A stretch of 12,865 bases of DNA, from the NCBI GenBank assembly GCA_004554665.1, contig SFKY01000071.1, positions 1 through 12,865 of the forward strand, written 5' to 3'. This document shows, in pieces, positions 1 to 7,777 of this stretch. The stretch comes from Bacteroidales bacterium. GTDB taxonomy: Bacteria > Bacteroidota > Bacteroidia > Bacteroidales > Bacteroidaceae. The position numbers and the translations under genes are program-made. How positions within the stretch are numbered: position 1 is the stretch's first letter; each line of letters begins with the position of its first letter. Under the pieces are notes generated by a model. That model had not been told where the DNA came from and searched no databases. It saw only the letters and a list, made by a program, of their open reading frames with translations.

Positions 1-1862
1 AGGCCGCTATAGGCAAAGGTGGTGTAGCTGAGGCCGTAGCCGAAGGGATAGCGCACCTTGCCTTTGAAATAGCGATAGGTGCGGTTCTCCATCGAATAGC
101 TGTCGAAGGGGGGCAGGTCGTCCACGCTGCAATAGGTGGTGAGCGGCATGCGCCCGCCAGGATTGTAGTCGCCAAAGAGTACATCCACGATGGCCTCGCC
201 GGCCGACTGACCGCCATACCAGGCCTGCAGGATGGCCTCCACATTGCTGCTCTCCCATGCAAAGTCCATCACCGAGCCGGACATGTTCACGAGCACCAGC
301 GGACGACGGGTAGCCTTGAGTGCCTTCAGCAGGTCGAGCTGTACCTGAGGCAGGGAAATGTTGGTGCGGTCACCGCTGGCAAAGCCCGAGAAGCCTGCTG
401 CACCTGCATCGCCGGCCTCACCCTCATAGTCGGCACTGATGCCACCCACAAAGATGATGACATCGGCCTTCTTGGCGGTTGCCACTATCTCCTGGACGGA
501 CGGGCCTTCCTTCAGGGGGCCTGCAATGCCCGTGCCTGCATAATAGTCAATCCTAATGTGGTCGCCATAGCGGTCCTTCAGGCACTGGAGGGGCGTGATG
601 TTGCGCGAGGGCACACCGAAATAGTTGGCCAGCTGGGTAGACTGGTTGTCGGCATTGGGGCCGATGAGGGCAATGCGCTTAATCTTCTTGGCATTGAGGG
701 GCAGCATATTGCGCTCGTTCTTGAGCAGCACCATCGACTCACGTGCCATGAGCAGGGCATGCCGACGGTGGGCCTCACACTCTATCACCTCACGGCCGAT
801 ACGGGAATAGGGCACCATCTCCTGGGGGTCGTACATGCCCAGCTTCATCTGGATGGTGAACAGGCGGGCCAGGGAGGTGTTGATGTCGCGCTCGGAATGG
901 AGCCCCTTCTCCACGCCCTGGGCCAAGAGCTGGTAGAGGTCGCCACACTCCAGGTCGGTGCCGGCCAGCATGGCATCACTGGCGGCCACGATGTTGTTGG
1001 GATGTGTCTTGTGATAACTGGCAAAGTCGGACACGGCCCAGCAGTCGGAGGTTACATAGCCCTGGAACTGCCACTGGTTGCGCAGGATGTCCACCAGCAG
1101 GGGGTCGTTGCCGCAGCAAGGCTGTCCGTCCACACGGTTGTAGGCACACATCACGCCATGCACACCGGCCTTGCACACAAGGTCGCGGAAGGCGGGCAAA
1201 TAGGTGTCCCACAGGTCGTAGAGCGCCGGACGCGCATCGAAGGAATGACGCACACCCTCGGGACCGCTGTGCACGGCAAAATGCTTGGCACAGGCCACAG
1301 CCTTCAGGTAATGCGGGTCGTTGCCCTCCAGACCGTGCACCATGGCCATGCCCATCTGGCCTGTCAGGTAGGGGTCCTCACCGTAGGTCTCCTGTCCGCG
1401 TCCCCAGCGCGGGTCGCGGAAGATGTTGATGTTGGGGGTCCAGTAGGTGAGACCGTAGTACTGGGGCACACCGCCCTTCTTCAAATACTCGTTGAAGAGG
1501 GCGCGGCCCTCGGTGCTGGTGACATCGCCCATGCGGCGGAGTGCCTCGGTGTCGAAGGTGGCGGCCATGCCGATGGCCTGCGGGAACACGGTGACCTTTT
1601 CCTTGGTGCGGGCCACACCGTGGAGCGCCTCGTTCCACCAGTTATAAGCCGGTATGCCCAACCGCTCAATGGCCGGGGCATTGTGCTTCATCAGTTTCAC
1701 CTTTTCCTCCAGGGTGAGGCGGGCGATGAGGTCATCCACTCGCTCCTTGACGGGGAGCTTGGGGTTGCGGAAGGGATAATCGGTGGCCGACTCCTGCGCC
1801 ACAGCACCCGTGTGGATGCAACCCAGCAGGACAAGGCCTGCAAACAGTTTCTTCTTTTTCAT
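1..1862 (-). CDS. Glycoside hydrolase family 3 beta-xylosidase/beta-glucosidase, 3' end cut by window
   Basis: An exported GH3 exo-glycosidase that removes single sugars from the non-reducing end of oligosaccharides; the motifs fit the beta-xylosidase-like branch best. The frame is open from the ATG at 1862 to the window edge (620 codons, no stop), so the C-terminus is missing. The N-terminus is basic then hydrophobic (residues 1-22) and can be read as a Sec signal cleaved after AVA, or as a lipobox LLGC at Cys15. The GH3 barrel follows: GIPAYNWWNEALHG, then NINIFRDPRWGRGQETYG near residues 143-160, CAKHF and RHSFDA. The predicted nucleophile is Asp273 in VTSDCWAVSDF. The second domain carries GISADYEGE, with Glu480 or Glu482 a candidate acid/base, and GDYNPGGRMP. 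The visible end, PFGYGLSYTTF, marks the usual entry to the C-terminal fibronectin-III-like domain; full-length relatives are roughly 850 residues. The gene begins 43 bases after the GH43 stop and is probably co-transcribed with it. Family is certain; substrate (xylo- versus gluco-oligosaccharide) is inferred. Confidence 0.95.
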   Translation of the reverse strand, partial: MKKKKLFAGLVLLGCIHTGAVAQESATDYPFRNPKLPVKERVDDLIARLTLEEKVKLMKHNAPAIERLGIPAYNWWNEALHGVARTKEKVTVFPQAIGMAATFDTEALRRMGDVTSTEGRALFNEYLKKGGVPQYYGLTYWTPNINIFRDPRWGRGQETYGEDPYLTGQMGMAMVHGLEGNDPHYLKAVACAKHFAVHSGPEGVRHSFDARPALYDLWDTYLPAFRDLVCKAGVHGVMCAYNRVDGQPCCGNDPLLVDILRNQWQFQGYVTSDCWAVSDFASYHKTHPNNIVAASDAMLAGTDLECGDLYQLLAQGVEKGLHSERDINTSLARLFTIQMKLGMYDPQEMVPYSRIGREVIECEAHRRHALLMARESMVLLKNERNMLPLNAKKIKRIALIGPNADNQSTQLANYFGVPSRNITPLQCLKDRYGDHIRIDYYAGTGIAGPLKEGPSVQEIVATAKKADVIIFVGGISADYEGEAGDAGAAGFSGFASGDRTNISLPQVQLDLLKALKATRRPLVLVNMSGSVMDFAWESSNVEAILQAWYGGQSAGEAIVDVLFGDYNPGGRMPLTTYCSVDDLPPFDSYSMENRTYRYFKGKVRYPFGYGLSYTTFAYSG

Positions 1863-1886
1863 GATTCGGATTTCTACTTTAAGGTT

Positions 1887-1902
1887 TAATATAAGTATAT
1901 TA
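1887..1902. repeat. AT-only inverted repeat between GH43 and GH3
   Basis: TAATATA (1887-1893) and TATATTA (1896-1902) are perfect complements around AG, in the 43-base gap between the two glycosidase genes. With only A-T pairs and a two-base spacer it would not form a stable hairpin. It might be a regulator site, but an AT-rich spacer in GC-rich DNA easily gives such symmetry by chance. Confidence 0.35.
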
Positions 1903-1905
1903 GTA

Positions 1906-3639
1906 TTACTCCATGCTTATCGTCTCTGTGCCATGGATGATGCCACTGGCATTGTAGGCATCCACGGCAAACCAGTACACGGGTTCTGCGTTCAGCCCCG
2001 TGAGCCTGAGTTCGTGACCCTCCAGCACCTGATGGCTGGAATAGAGTTTGTCGGGCGCAATGCCATAGCGCACCACATAGCCCTCGGCACCCCTTGCCGG
2101 CTGCCATGTGAGCGTGGCCTGGCAGCGGTCCTCGGGATTGCGCTCAGCCCTGAGCCCACGGGGTACGGAGGGAACCCGCCCCCTGCCCAGCCCGAACACG
2201 CGGAGGTCGCGCAGCGACACATTGGAGGAGAGGGTATACGCCACATTCTCCCACTTGATGTAGCGTGCCGAGAAGGGACGTTCAAACTCCACGTAGTCGT
2301 GGGGCGTGTCGGTGTACTTGTCGGAACGGTCAGCAATGAGGCTCCACCTCCTGCCGTCGTGCGAGGCATAGAGGCGGTACTGCTGATAGAGACTATCCGC
2401 CATGCCACGGGCCGTGGCTCCATACTCGTCATAGTTGACCTGAATGGCCTGGATGTCGCATTCGTCCATGAGGTCCACCTGCAGCCATTCCGCGCCATTG
2501 CCCTGGGCCACCCACGATGTGCGTGACTCCTCGTCCACGGCATTTGTGGCCGGCTGGTCCTCCAGAGAGGAAGAGGCCTGCACGGGCCGGTTGCACGACA
2601 GCAGCATCCACACGGGACCGCCGTCCTGGGCGGCGTTTTCCGTGCCAGGCAGGAAATGGGGATAGTCGCCTAGATAGGTATCGGTGTAGAGCTGTCCGTC
2701 GGCATCGAAAGCAGAGGGGTAAAACGAGAGCCTGCGCTCAAACATGTGGCGCACGCTGATGGCATTGGTGGCAGCCTTCCACCACTGGTCGCCGGCCTGG
2801 AACAGGCAACCATGGCCGGCTCCGCTCATGAAGCCAGCAGGCTTGGCCGACACAGGGCTGGCCATGTGGTAGCGGAAGGGGCCCATGGGCGAAGTGGAAG
2901 TGTAGAGCCCGTCGGCATAGGTCTTCCACTCCGTGCCCGGGGCGGCATACTGGAGGTAGTACATGCCGTCGTGTTCTGTCATCCAGGCGCCCTCGATATA
3001 GGGACGGCGCTCCAACTCGTTGTGCTCGCCCGTGCGTTCCCAGCCGTGCGATTCCTTGTCGCTGTTGAGGCAGTCCACCACCTCCGACACGTTTTTCAGC
3101 GTCTGCAGGTCGAGCCGGCGGGCATGGATGGGGTCGGCCGGCGAACAGCCATAATAAAGGTAGAGCTTATCGCCGTCCACCAGGAAAGCAGGGTCCCAGA
3201 AGGAGTCTATCATACGGACAGGTTCCCAGCGTCCCTCCTCGGGACAGTCGGAGCGGTATACCATGCCCTTGCCATGGGTGGAACCCACATAATACACCCA
3301 TCCGTCGTGGACCATCACCGCCGGGGCATAGTCCTCGACAGGGAGCACGCTGTCGGGAATCACCACATGGTGCCACGTCACGAAGTCGGGGGTCACCCAG
3401 TAGCCCGACGACTTGGAGGCAAAGAGCAGATACTGGTCCTTGAAGCGCACCACCACGGGGTCGGCGGCCTCACGGATACCCTCTCCGCCGTCGATCAGCA
3501 TGAAACGGTAGTCGAGGTTCAGGGGGTTACAGAAGGTCTTGGACTGTGTGGCCACCACAGCCTCTATGTCGGCCGACGGGCGGCAACCGCCAAGGATGCC
3601 TGCCAGGGCCAGAAGGGCAGTTGAATGTATATGTTTCAT
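1906..3639 (-). CDS. GH43 family lipoprotein with discoidin (F5/8 C) and fibronectin-III-like domains
   Basis: A surface or periplasmic glycoside hydrolase of 577 residues, probably an alpha-L-arabinofuranosidase or beta-xylosidase. The N-terminus is a lipoprotein signal with lipobox LGGC (Cys19). The five-bladed GH43 propeller covers about residues 36-340. Its catalytic triad is visible: Asp60 (REAADPVVV, base), Asp149 (SFWDPAFLVDGDKLYLYYG, pKa modulator) and Glu216 (YIEGAWM, acid). Residues about 349-484 form an F5/8-type C (discoidin/CBM32-like) domain, with SRTSW, WLQVDL and ARYIKW, likely to bind carbohydrate. Residues about 487-577 are fibronectin-III-like (LTWQP, GYVVRYG, YWFAVDAYNASG). 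The ATG at 3639 is supported by the signal peptide and lies 18 bases after a small ORF. The GH3 gene follows after 43 bases. The pair suits hydrolysis of a hemicellulose such as arabinoxylan, but GH43 is too diverse to fix the substrate from sequence alone. Confidence 0.93.
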   Translation of the reverse strand: MKHIHSTALLALAGILGGCRPSADIEAVVATQSKTFCNPLNLDYRFMLIDGGEGIREAADPVVVRFKDQYLLFASKSSGYWVTPDFVTWHHVVIPDSVLPVEDYAPAVMVHDGWVYYVGSTHGKGMVYRSDCPEEGRWEPVRMIDSFWDPAFLVDGDKLYLYYGCSPADPIHARRLDLQTLKNVSEVVDCLNSDKESHGWERTGEHNELERRPYIEGAWMTEHDGMYYLQYAAPGTEWKTYADGLYTSTSPMGPFRYHMASPVSAKPAGFMSGAGHGCLFQAGDQWWKAATNAISVRHMFERRLSFYPSAFDADGQLYTDTYLGDYPHFLPGTENAAQDGGPVWMLLSCNRPVQASSSLEDQPATNAVDEESRTSWVAQGNGAEWLQVDLMDECDIQAIQVNYDEYGATARGMADSLYQQYRLYASHDGRRWSLIADRSDKYTDTPHDYVEFERPFSARYIKWENVAYTLSSNVSLRDLRVFGLGRGRVPSVPRGLRAERNPEDRCQATLTWQPARGAEGYVVRYGIAPDKLYSSHQVLEGHELRLTGLNAEPVYWFAVDAYNASGIIHGTETISME

Positions 3640-3657
3640 ATCGGTTAAAAACTGGTT

Positions 3658-3786
3658 TTATATGCGTATCTTTACAGTAGCAGAGCGGCCGGCCTTCACA
3701 CTCACCCGTCGCCGCCATCCCACGGCCAGCAGGGAGAGTCCTGCACAGGCCAGATGCCATTGTTTGCTGAAAATACGTTTTTTCAT
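3658..3786 (-). CDS. Possible small protein of 42 residues, unrecognised
   Basis: A short ORF in the largest gap of the window, between the EnvC-like stop (3829) and the GH43 start (3639). It begins ATG AAA AAA CGT at 3786 and ends with TAA at 3658-3660. The product starts MKKRIFSKQW, has a short non-polar stretch (LACAGLSLLAVGW), then a very basic tail (RRR, VKAGRSATVKIRI). It sits 42 bases after the upstream stop and 18 bases before GH43, so it fits an operon layout. The non-polar stretch is short for a membrane helix, with arginines just behind it. No Shine-Dalgarno is clear; the leader is A- and C-rich. It is either a real micro-protein, a translated leader of the GH43-GH3 unit, or chance. 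Third-position GC is roughly half and does not decide. I do not recognise a family. Confidence 0.35.
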   Translation of the reverse strand: MKKRIFSKQWHLACAGLSLLAVGWRRRVSVKAGRSATVKIRI

Positions 3787-3801
3787 TGTGTGTGTTGTGT
3801 A

Positions 3802-3817
3802 TTTAGGTTTTTAGGTT
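3802..3817. repeat. Tandem 8-bp direct repeat ahead of the GH43/GH3 genes
   Basis: Two perfect back-to-back copies of TTTAGGTT (AACCTAAA on the coding strand) lie in the 42-base gap between the EnvC-like stop and the small ORF start. Direct repeats near a start can be regulator half-sites or slippage sites, but no promoter of the TAnnTTTG type was found beside them. The function is unknown. Confidence 0.5.
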
Positions 3818-3828
3818 ATTTATAAAGG

Positions 3829-5190
3829 TCATTTTCCAACCCAGGCCTCTGGATTGAGTTTGGAAGTTTCCTTGCGAAGCTGGAAATGAAGCACACAGTT
3901 GCCCGATCCATCGTCGGCCACGGTGCCCAGTATGTCCTTTGTGCTCACCCTCTGCCCCTTCGACACGATAGTGGACGAGAGATTGCAATAGACCGAGATG
4001 TAGCTACCATGGCGCACCAGCACATTCTTGGTGCCGCCGAATTGGAATACAGCCGTCACCACACCGTCAAAGACAGAACGTGCACGCGCCCCTGGCTTGC
4101 CGATGTAATTAATGCCCTTGTTGTCGAGCTGCACATTCTTCAGCCCCTTCACATTGTACACGCCAAAATGGTTGCCAATCATGTACTGGCCCGTGATGGG
4201 CACCGGCAGGCGGCCCTTGTTCTGCACAAAGGAGCCGTTGAGCTGTTTGTCCTGCGGAGTGAGCCACGAACCACGGCTGGAAGCAGTGCTGCCCGTCGAG
4301 GAGGACGATGACGAGGTGGCGGGTTTTTCGGCAGCAGCGGTCTTGCCGCCCGCTGTCGACTTGCCCTTGGTTGCCTGCTGTCGCTTGCGGCGCGCCTCTT
4401 CCTCGGCGGCTTTCTTGCGGGCAGCCTCCTCAGCCCGCTTGCGTGCCTGTTCTATCTCGTAGGCTATGAGGTCGTCGATTTTCTTGTCGAGGGCAGCCAG
4501 TTGGCGCTGCTGGTCCTTCACTGTTCCGGCCAGGCCCTTCTCTTTCTTCCGAAGGCCCTCCACCACCTTACGCTGGGCCACCTGTTGCTCTCCTAGTTGC
4601 TTGCGCTGGGCCATTACCTCCCTGAGCAGGCCGTTCTTGCGGCTTTTCGACTCCAGAAGCTGGTTCTGCGCATTCAGCAGTTCTATCTGCTTGCCCAGAA
4701 TCTGGTTGCCCAGGTCGCGCTGGTAAAGTGCATACTCACGTGCAAAACGTGCCCTGCGCAGAAGCTGAGTGAAGTTTTGTGCCGAGAACACAAACAGCAT
4801 AGGACTTGTCAGCTGCTTGCAGGTACGGGCATAACGCACCGCATGACGGAACTTGCGTTTTTTCTCGTTGAGCTGGCCCGTGATGCGAGAGATGTTCTTC
4901 TGCAGACGTACGTTCTGCTTGTCCAGTTCTGCCATCTCCGTTTCAAGGCTGCGGATATGGGTGAGGCGGTCGTCGAGCTTACGGTCGATCACCTGTATGT
5001 CGCGCTGTCCGCTCTTTACCTTTTTTGTAGTCTCCTTCAGTTCCTGTTGCGACTTGCGCAGTTTGTCCTGCAGTTCAGTTTTCTGACGTTTGAGCGCCTT
5101 CACCTTCTTGCTGTTCTGGGCCAGTGAGCCCATAGTGCACATTCCCACTATCAGACATGCCAGCCAACGGACGCAACAGACGTTTCTCAT
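3829..5190 (-). CDS. EnvC-like murein hydrolase activator with degenerate LytM/M23 domain
   Basis: A 453-residue exported protein of the EnvC type, which in other bacteria activates cell-wall amidases during daughter-cell separation. Residues 1-24 look like a signal peptide ending SLAQ. Residues about 25-260 are highly charged, heptad-like coiled coil. An Ala/Lys/Glu-rich stretch and a low-complexity Ser/Thr linker (about 270-315) follow. The LytM/peptidase M23 domain occupies about 335-453. Its zinc-binding motifs are largely lost: the HxxxD position reads N357-K-G-I-N361 and the HxH position reads V433-L-H435. Only His435 remains, so it should not be a peptidase, as for E. coli EnvC. The start ATG at 5190 overlaps the DUF4292 stop as ATGA, which implies translational coupling. 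The end, LNPEAWVGK, matches the usual end of this family. The partner amidase is not in the window. Confidence 0.9.
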   Translation of the reverse strand: MRNVCCVRWLACLIVGMCTMGSLAQNSKKVKALKRQKTELQDKLRKSQQELKETTKKVKSGQRDIQVIDRKLDDRLTHIRSLETEMAELDKQNVRLQKNISRITGQLNEKKRKFRHAVRYARTCKQLTSPMLFVFSAQNFTQLLRRARFAREYALYQRDLGNQILGKQIELLNAQNQLLESKSRKNGLLREVMAQRKQLGEQQVAQRKVVEGLRKKEKGLAGTVKDQQRQLAALDKKIDDLIAYEIEQARKRAEEAARKKAAEEEARRKRQQATKGKSTAGGKTAAAEKPATSSSSSSTGSTASSRGSWLTPQDKQLNGSFVQNKGRLPVPITGQYMIGNHFGVYNVKGLKNVQLDNKGINYIGKPGARARSVFDGVVTAVFQFGGTKNVLVRHGSYISVYCNLSSTIVSKGQRVSTKDILGTVADDGSGNCVLHFQLRKETSKLNPEAWVGK

Positions 5191-6047
5191 TTCGACAGAT
5201 TCATTAGGATGTTCATGATTGACTCCACGGTAATCTCCGTGTACTTATTGCTCAGTTTCGTGCGCGTTTCCCAGTCGGCACTCACCTTGGGCGTGCCCAG
5301 CACAAAGGTTGCCTGCAAGGGTTTCTGGGAGACCTGGGCCGACAACTGCATCTGCCGGGGAAAGGGTGTATCACCAAAAGGCTCAAAGGACGCATATTTC
5401 CAGGTCAGGCCCTTATCGGCGGCTTCATCCGTTCCTCCGATGCGGGTGTGAGTGAGCTGCAGGTCAGTGTCCTTTACCACGAAGGAGAGGCTCACCTTTC
5501 CGCTCTTCTTCTGCGTAAGGAGCAGTTCGTCATTGAGCGACGTGGCGATGAAATCGGAGGATTCTGGTATTCTCTTGTCCTTGCCCAGACAAAAGAGTTC
5601 ATTCCAGAACAAAGCCTGGAAAGTAAAAAAGTCCACCCCTGCATCCACAAAAAAGCGCACATCAGCATACGGGCGTTTCACATAGCGATGGTTCATACGG
5701 TCCACGAGCATGAAATAATCAGGTGTCAGTTCCAGACGACCCACCTCCATCAAGCCCAGCATGACCAGGGATAGCTGTATGCTCTCGTCGCGCTTCATGC
5801 GCAGCGTTCCCCCCACCGACACATCCTTGTCGCCCATCACCAATGTGACGTTCACCTTGCTTGTAAGTGCCGTCTCGGACCGTCTCATCGTATTCATGCG
5901 GGTCACCACCGTGGCGTCGGCTGGTGTGGTAGCAGATGGCAACGTGTCATCACCACCAGCCGTTACCTTGCGTGTGCTGCGGCAACCGGCAAGTGCCACT
6001 GTTATCAGGAGCATCATCCAGATGCGGTAGGTATACTTCTTTTTCAT
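5187..6047 (-). CDS. DUF4292 family lipoprotein (possibly LolB-like)
   Basis: A 286-residue lipoprotein of the Bacteroidota DUF4292 family. I chose the ATG at 6047 because it gives an ATGA overlap with the TPR gene stop and a clean signal peptide; a TTG two codons upstream is less likely. The basic N-terminus (MKKKYTYR), hydrophobic core and lipobox LAGC (Cys22) point to a lipid-anchored envelope protein. After a short polar linker comes a beta-rich domain with SKVNVTLVMGDKDVSVGGTL, SIQLSLVMLGLMEVGRLEL and YFMLVDRMNHRYVK, whose order resembles LolA/LolB folds (a half-barrel that carries lipoproteins). That resemblance is my inference; no function has been assigned from sequence alone. The gene sits between the TPR gene and the EnvC-like gene, and both junctions are ATGA overlaps, so the three are probably produced together. 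Confidence 0.88.
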   Translation of the reverse strand: MKKKYTYRIWMMLLITVALAGCRSTRKVTAGGDDTLPSATTPADATVVTRMNTMRRSETALTSKVNVTLVMGDKDVSVGGTLRMKRDESIQLSLVMLGLMEVGRLELTPDYFMLVDRMNHRYVKRPYADVRFFVDAGVDFFTFQALFWNELFCLGKDKRIPESSDFIATSLNDELLLTQKKSGKVSLSFVVKDTDLQLTHTRIGGTDEAADKGLTWKYASFEPFGDTPFPRQMQLSAQVSQKPLQATFVLGTPKVSADWETRTKLSNKYTEITVESIMNILMNLSK

Positions 6048-7771
6048 TTGCAATATTTTTTCTTACGTAGTTTTCTGGGCAAGGCCTCCGTAGCCGTGCC
6101 GTCGTTCTTCTCTCTGGCCAGTTTCCAATAATAAAGGGCCCTCTCTTCAAGTCCACATCTGGCATAGATATCGCCCGCATGTTCAATCACGTTGGCCGAA
6201 AGCATCTCATCCTGGAGCAGGATGTCGGCAGGGGTCTCCGGGTCCACCACCCTGTCGATGTAGATTCTGGCCTCGGTGAAACGTTCTTTCATAAAAAGTA
6301 TCCATGCGTACGTATCAAGATAGGTTTTGTTCTCCGGTTCCAGCCGAATGGTACGGTAGCTCATTTCCTCTGCCTTGTCGAGCTGCTCGCCCTGCAGCGA
6401 CAGAAAATAGGCATAATTGTTGAGGCAGGCCACATTGTCATCCTTGTACACAAGCGAGGAGTCGTAGCAAGCAAAAGCCTCCTCCACCCGATTGTCCTCG
6501 TGATACAGGTCGCCTAGCAGCGAGAACATGTCGGACACCTGTCCTGGCTGGGCCGTATTGTCCCTGAGCCGCAGTCCGTGCAGAATGGCCTCTATGCTTT
6601 CCATGTTCTTGTCCTGCTCGTAGAGAGCCAGGCTGAGGTAGAAATAGAAGTCCAGCTGTTCGGGATAATAGTTGGCAGCCTGGCGGCATATCTTCTCCAT
6701 GGACGGATAATCCTTTTTGCGGGCATAGTATTCCAGCAGGCTGGACAGGGCAAGCCTGTTGGACGGCTCAATGTCCAGTACCTTCCACATACCGTCCATC
6801 ACCTCCTCTTCGGAGGCTTCCATCATCACCAGATAGGCCAGCCTGAGCTGCCATATCGTGGCATCGGGCTGGGGCATGGACAGGATGCGGTCGAACATGT
6901 CCTTCAAGCCTGCACGCTGGGTGGTATCGCGCTTGGCACGGGTAAGCATCTCCTTTACCAAGGCCGCACGCAATGCCTGCTGTGTACCCTTGTCGTAGAG
7001 CAGGGAGTCGCACAAATGGCGGAAGCCAATCGAGTCGCCCGTCTCCTCATAATAGCCCAGCAATGCCAACTGAAGATTGGGATTGGTGGGTTCGGCCTGT
7101 GCCACGCGATCATAGATAGCCTTGGCCTGCTGGGGCTGGCCGTTCTCCATATATTGGTTGGCCATAACAATCCGGCAGTTCTGGTCCTGAGGGTATTCGT
7201 TGCACAAATCCTCCATTTCACCGAAAGCCTGCTGGGGTTTCCCCAGGTCCATCAGCAGGCGGAACTTTTCAATCGAAAGCTGTGGAGTCTTCCCCTCAAG
7301 CACTTCTATGCGATCCAGCACACTGAGGGCATCCTCCGAGCGGCCCAGCGACTTGTATAATCCGGCCAGCTGCACCAACACATCGGAGCAGGACGACTGC
7401 AAACGGGAGAGACGCTCCAGCGCATCCACCGACTGTTGCATGTCCCCTTTCTCCAGATAGATGGAGGCCAACGACTCCAGATACCAGGGATTCTCTGGTT
7501 CCAAATCCGAAGCCCTGCGAATGAGGTCGAGCCCTGTGGAGTCGCGAAGCATATAATACTTCATCACGCCCATACTGCGCAAGGCCTCTGGCGCATCGGG
7601 GCAGAGGTCCAGACAATGGGCATAGAGTTCCAATGCAGCCGACCATTCCCCGGAAAGCTGACATTTTTCAGCTTCCAAGTAGAAATAGTCGAACTTGGAT
7701 GTCTGGGCACGGGCGCCGCCAGCCACCGAGCAGATAAAGAACAGTACCAGCAGTCTCAACATCAACATCAT
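6044..7771 (-). CDS. Exported tetratricopeptide repeat (TPR) protein
   Basis: A 575-residue protein made almost wholly of TPR-like helical repeats after a signal peptide. The first 22 residues (MMLMLRLLVLFFICSVAGGARA, split here as a hydrophobic core ending GARA) suggest cleavage before QTSKFDYF. Repeat-like segments include SGEWSAALELYAHCLDLCP, MQQSVDALERLSRL, QPQQAKAIYDRVAQAEPTNP, and near the end LNNYAYFLSLQGEQLDKAEE and TYLDTYAWILFMKERFTEA. The last two are typical of TPR proteins in this phylum. The tail is strongly basic (RKLRKKK). TPR arrays bind other proteins, so this is likely a periplasmic scaffold, but its partner is unknown. It starts six bases after the dut stop and its own stop overlaps the start of the DUF4292 gene. 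An alternative start one codon later (7768) cannot be excluded. Confidence 0.92.
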   Translation of the reverse strand: MMLMLRLLVLFFICSVAGGARAQTSKFDYFYLEAEKCQLSGEWSAALELYAHCLDLCPDAPEALRSMGVMKYYMLRDSTGLDLIRRASDLEPENPWYLESLASIYLEKGDMQQSVDALERLSRLQSSCSDVLVQLAGLYKSLGRSEDALSVLDRIEVLEGKTPQLSIEKFRLLMDLGKPQQAFGEMEDLCNEYPQDQNCRIVMANQYMENGQPQQAKAIYDRVAQAEPTNPNLQLALLGYYEETGDSIGFRHLCDSLLYDKGTQQALRAALVKEMLTRAKRDTTQRAGLKDMFDRILSMPQPDATIWQLRLAYLVMMEASEEEVMDGMWKVLDIEPSNRLALSSLLEYYARKKDYPSMEKICRQAANYYPEQLDFYFYLSLALYEQDKNMESIEAILHGLRLRDNTAQPGQVSDMFSLLGDLYHEDNRVEEAFACYDSSLVYKDDNVACLNNYAYFLSLQGEQLDKAEEMSYRTIRLEPENKTYLDTYAWILFMKERFTEARIYIDRVVDPETPADILLQDEMLSANVIEHAGDIYARCGLEERALYYWKLAREKNDGTATEALPRKLRKKKYCK

Positions 7772-7777
7772 CGTCTA

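Noticed and set aside
558..1889. A 443-residue open frame on the plus strand opposite GH3
   Set aside because: It is antisense to a GH3 gene with all family motifs, has low-complexity His/Gly/Val-rich translation and no recognisable domain. Long antisense frames are expected in GC-rich coding DNA.
2746..3624. A 292-residue open frame on the plus strand opposite GH43
   Set aside because: Same reason: shadow of a well-supported gene, with no domain or signal.
3631..3645. Shared start context ACCGATATGAAA at GH43 (3639) and dut (8212)
   Set aside because: Only 12 bases at two unrelated genes; ATGAAA is a common gene start, so chance is a sufficient explanation.
4280..4460. Low-complexity Ser and Ala/Lys/Glu tracts in the EnvC-like gene as a repeat element
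   Set aside because: They are coding, in frame, and form the usual linker between coiled coil and LytM domain.
6578..7360. A 260-residue plus-strand frame opposite the TPR gene
   Set aside because: The TPR frame shows a signal peptide, repeats and coupled neighbours; the antisense frame shows none of these.
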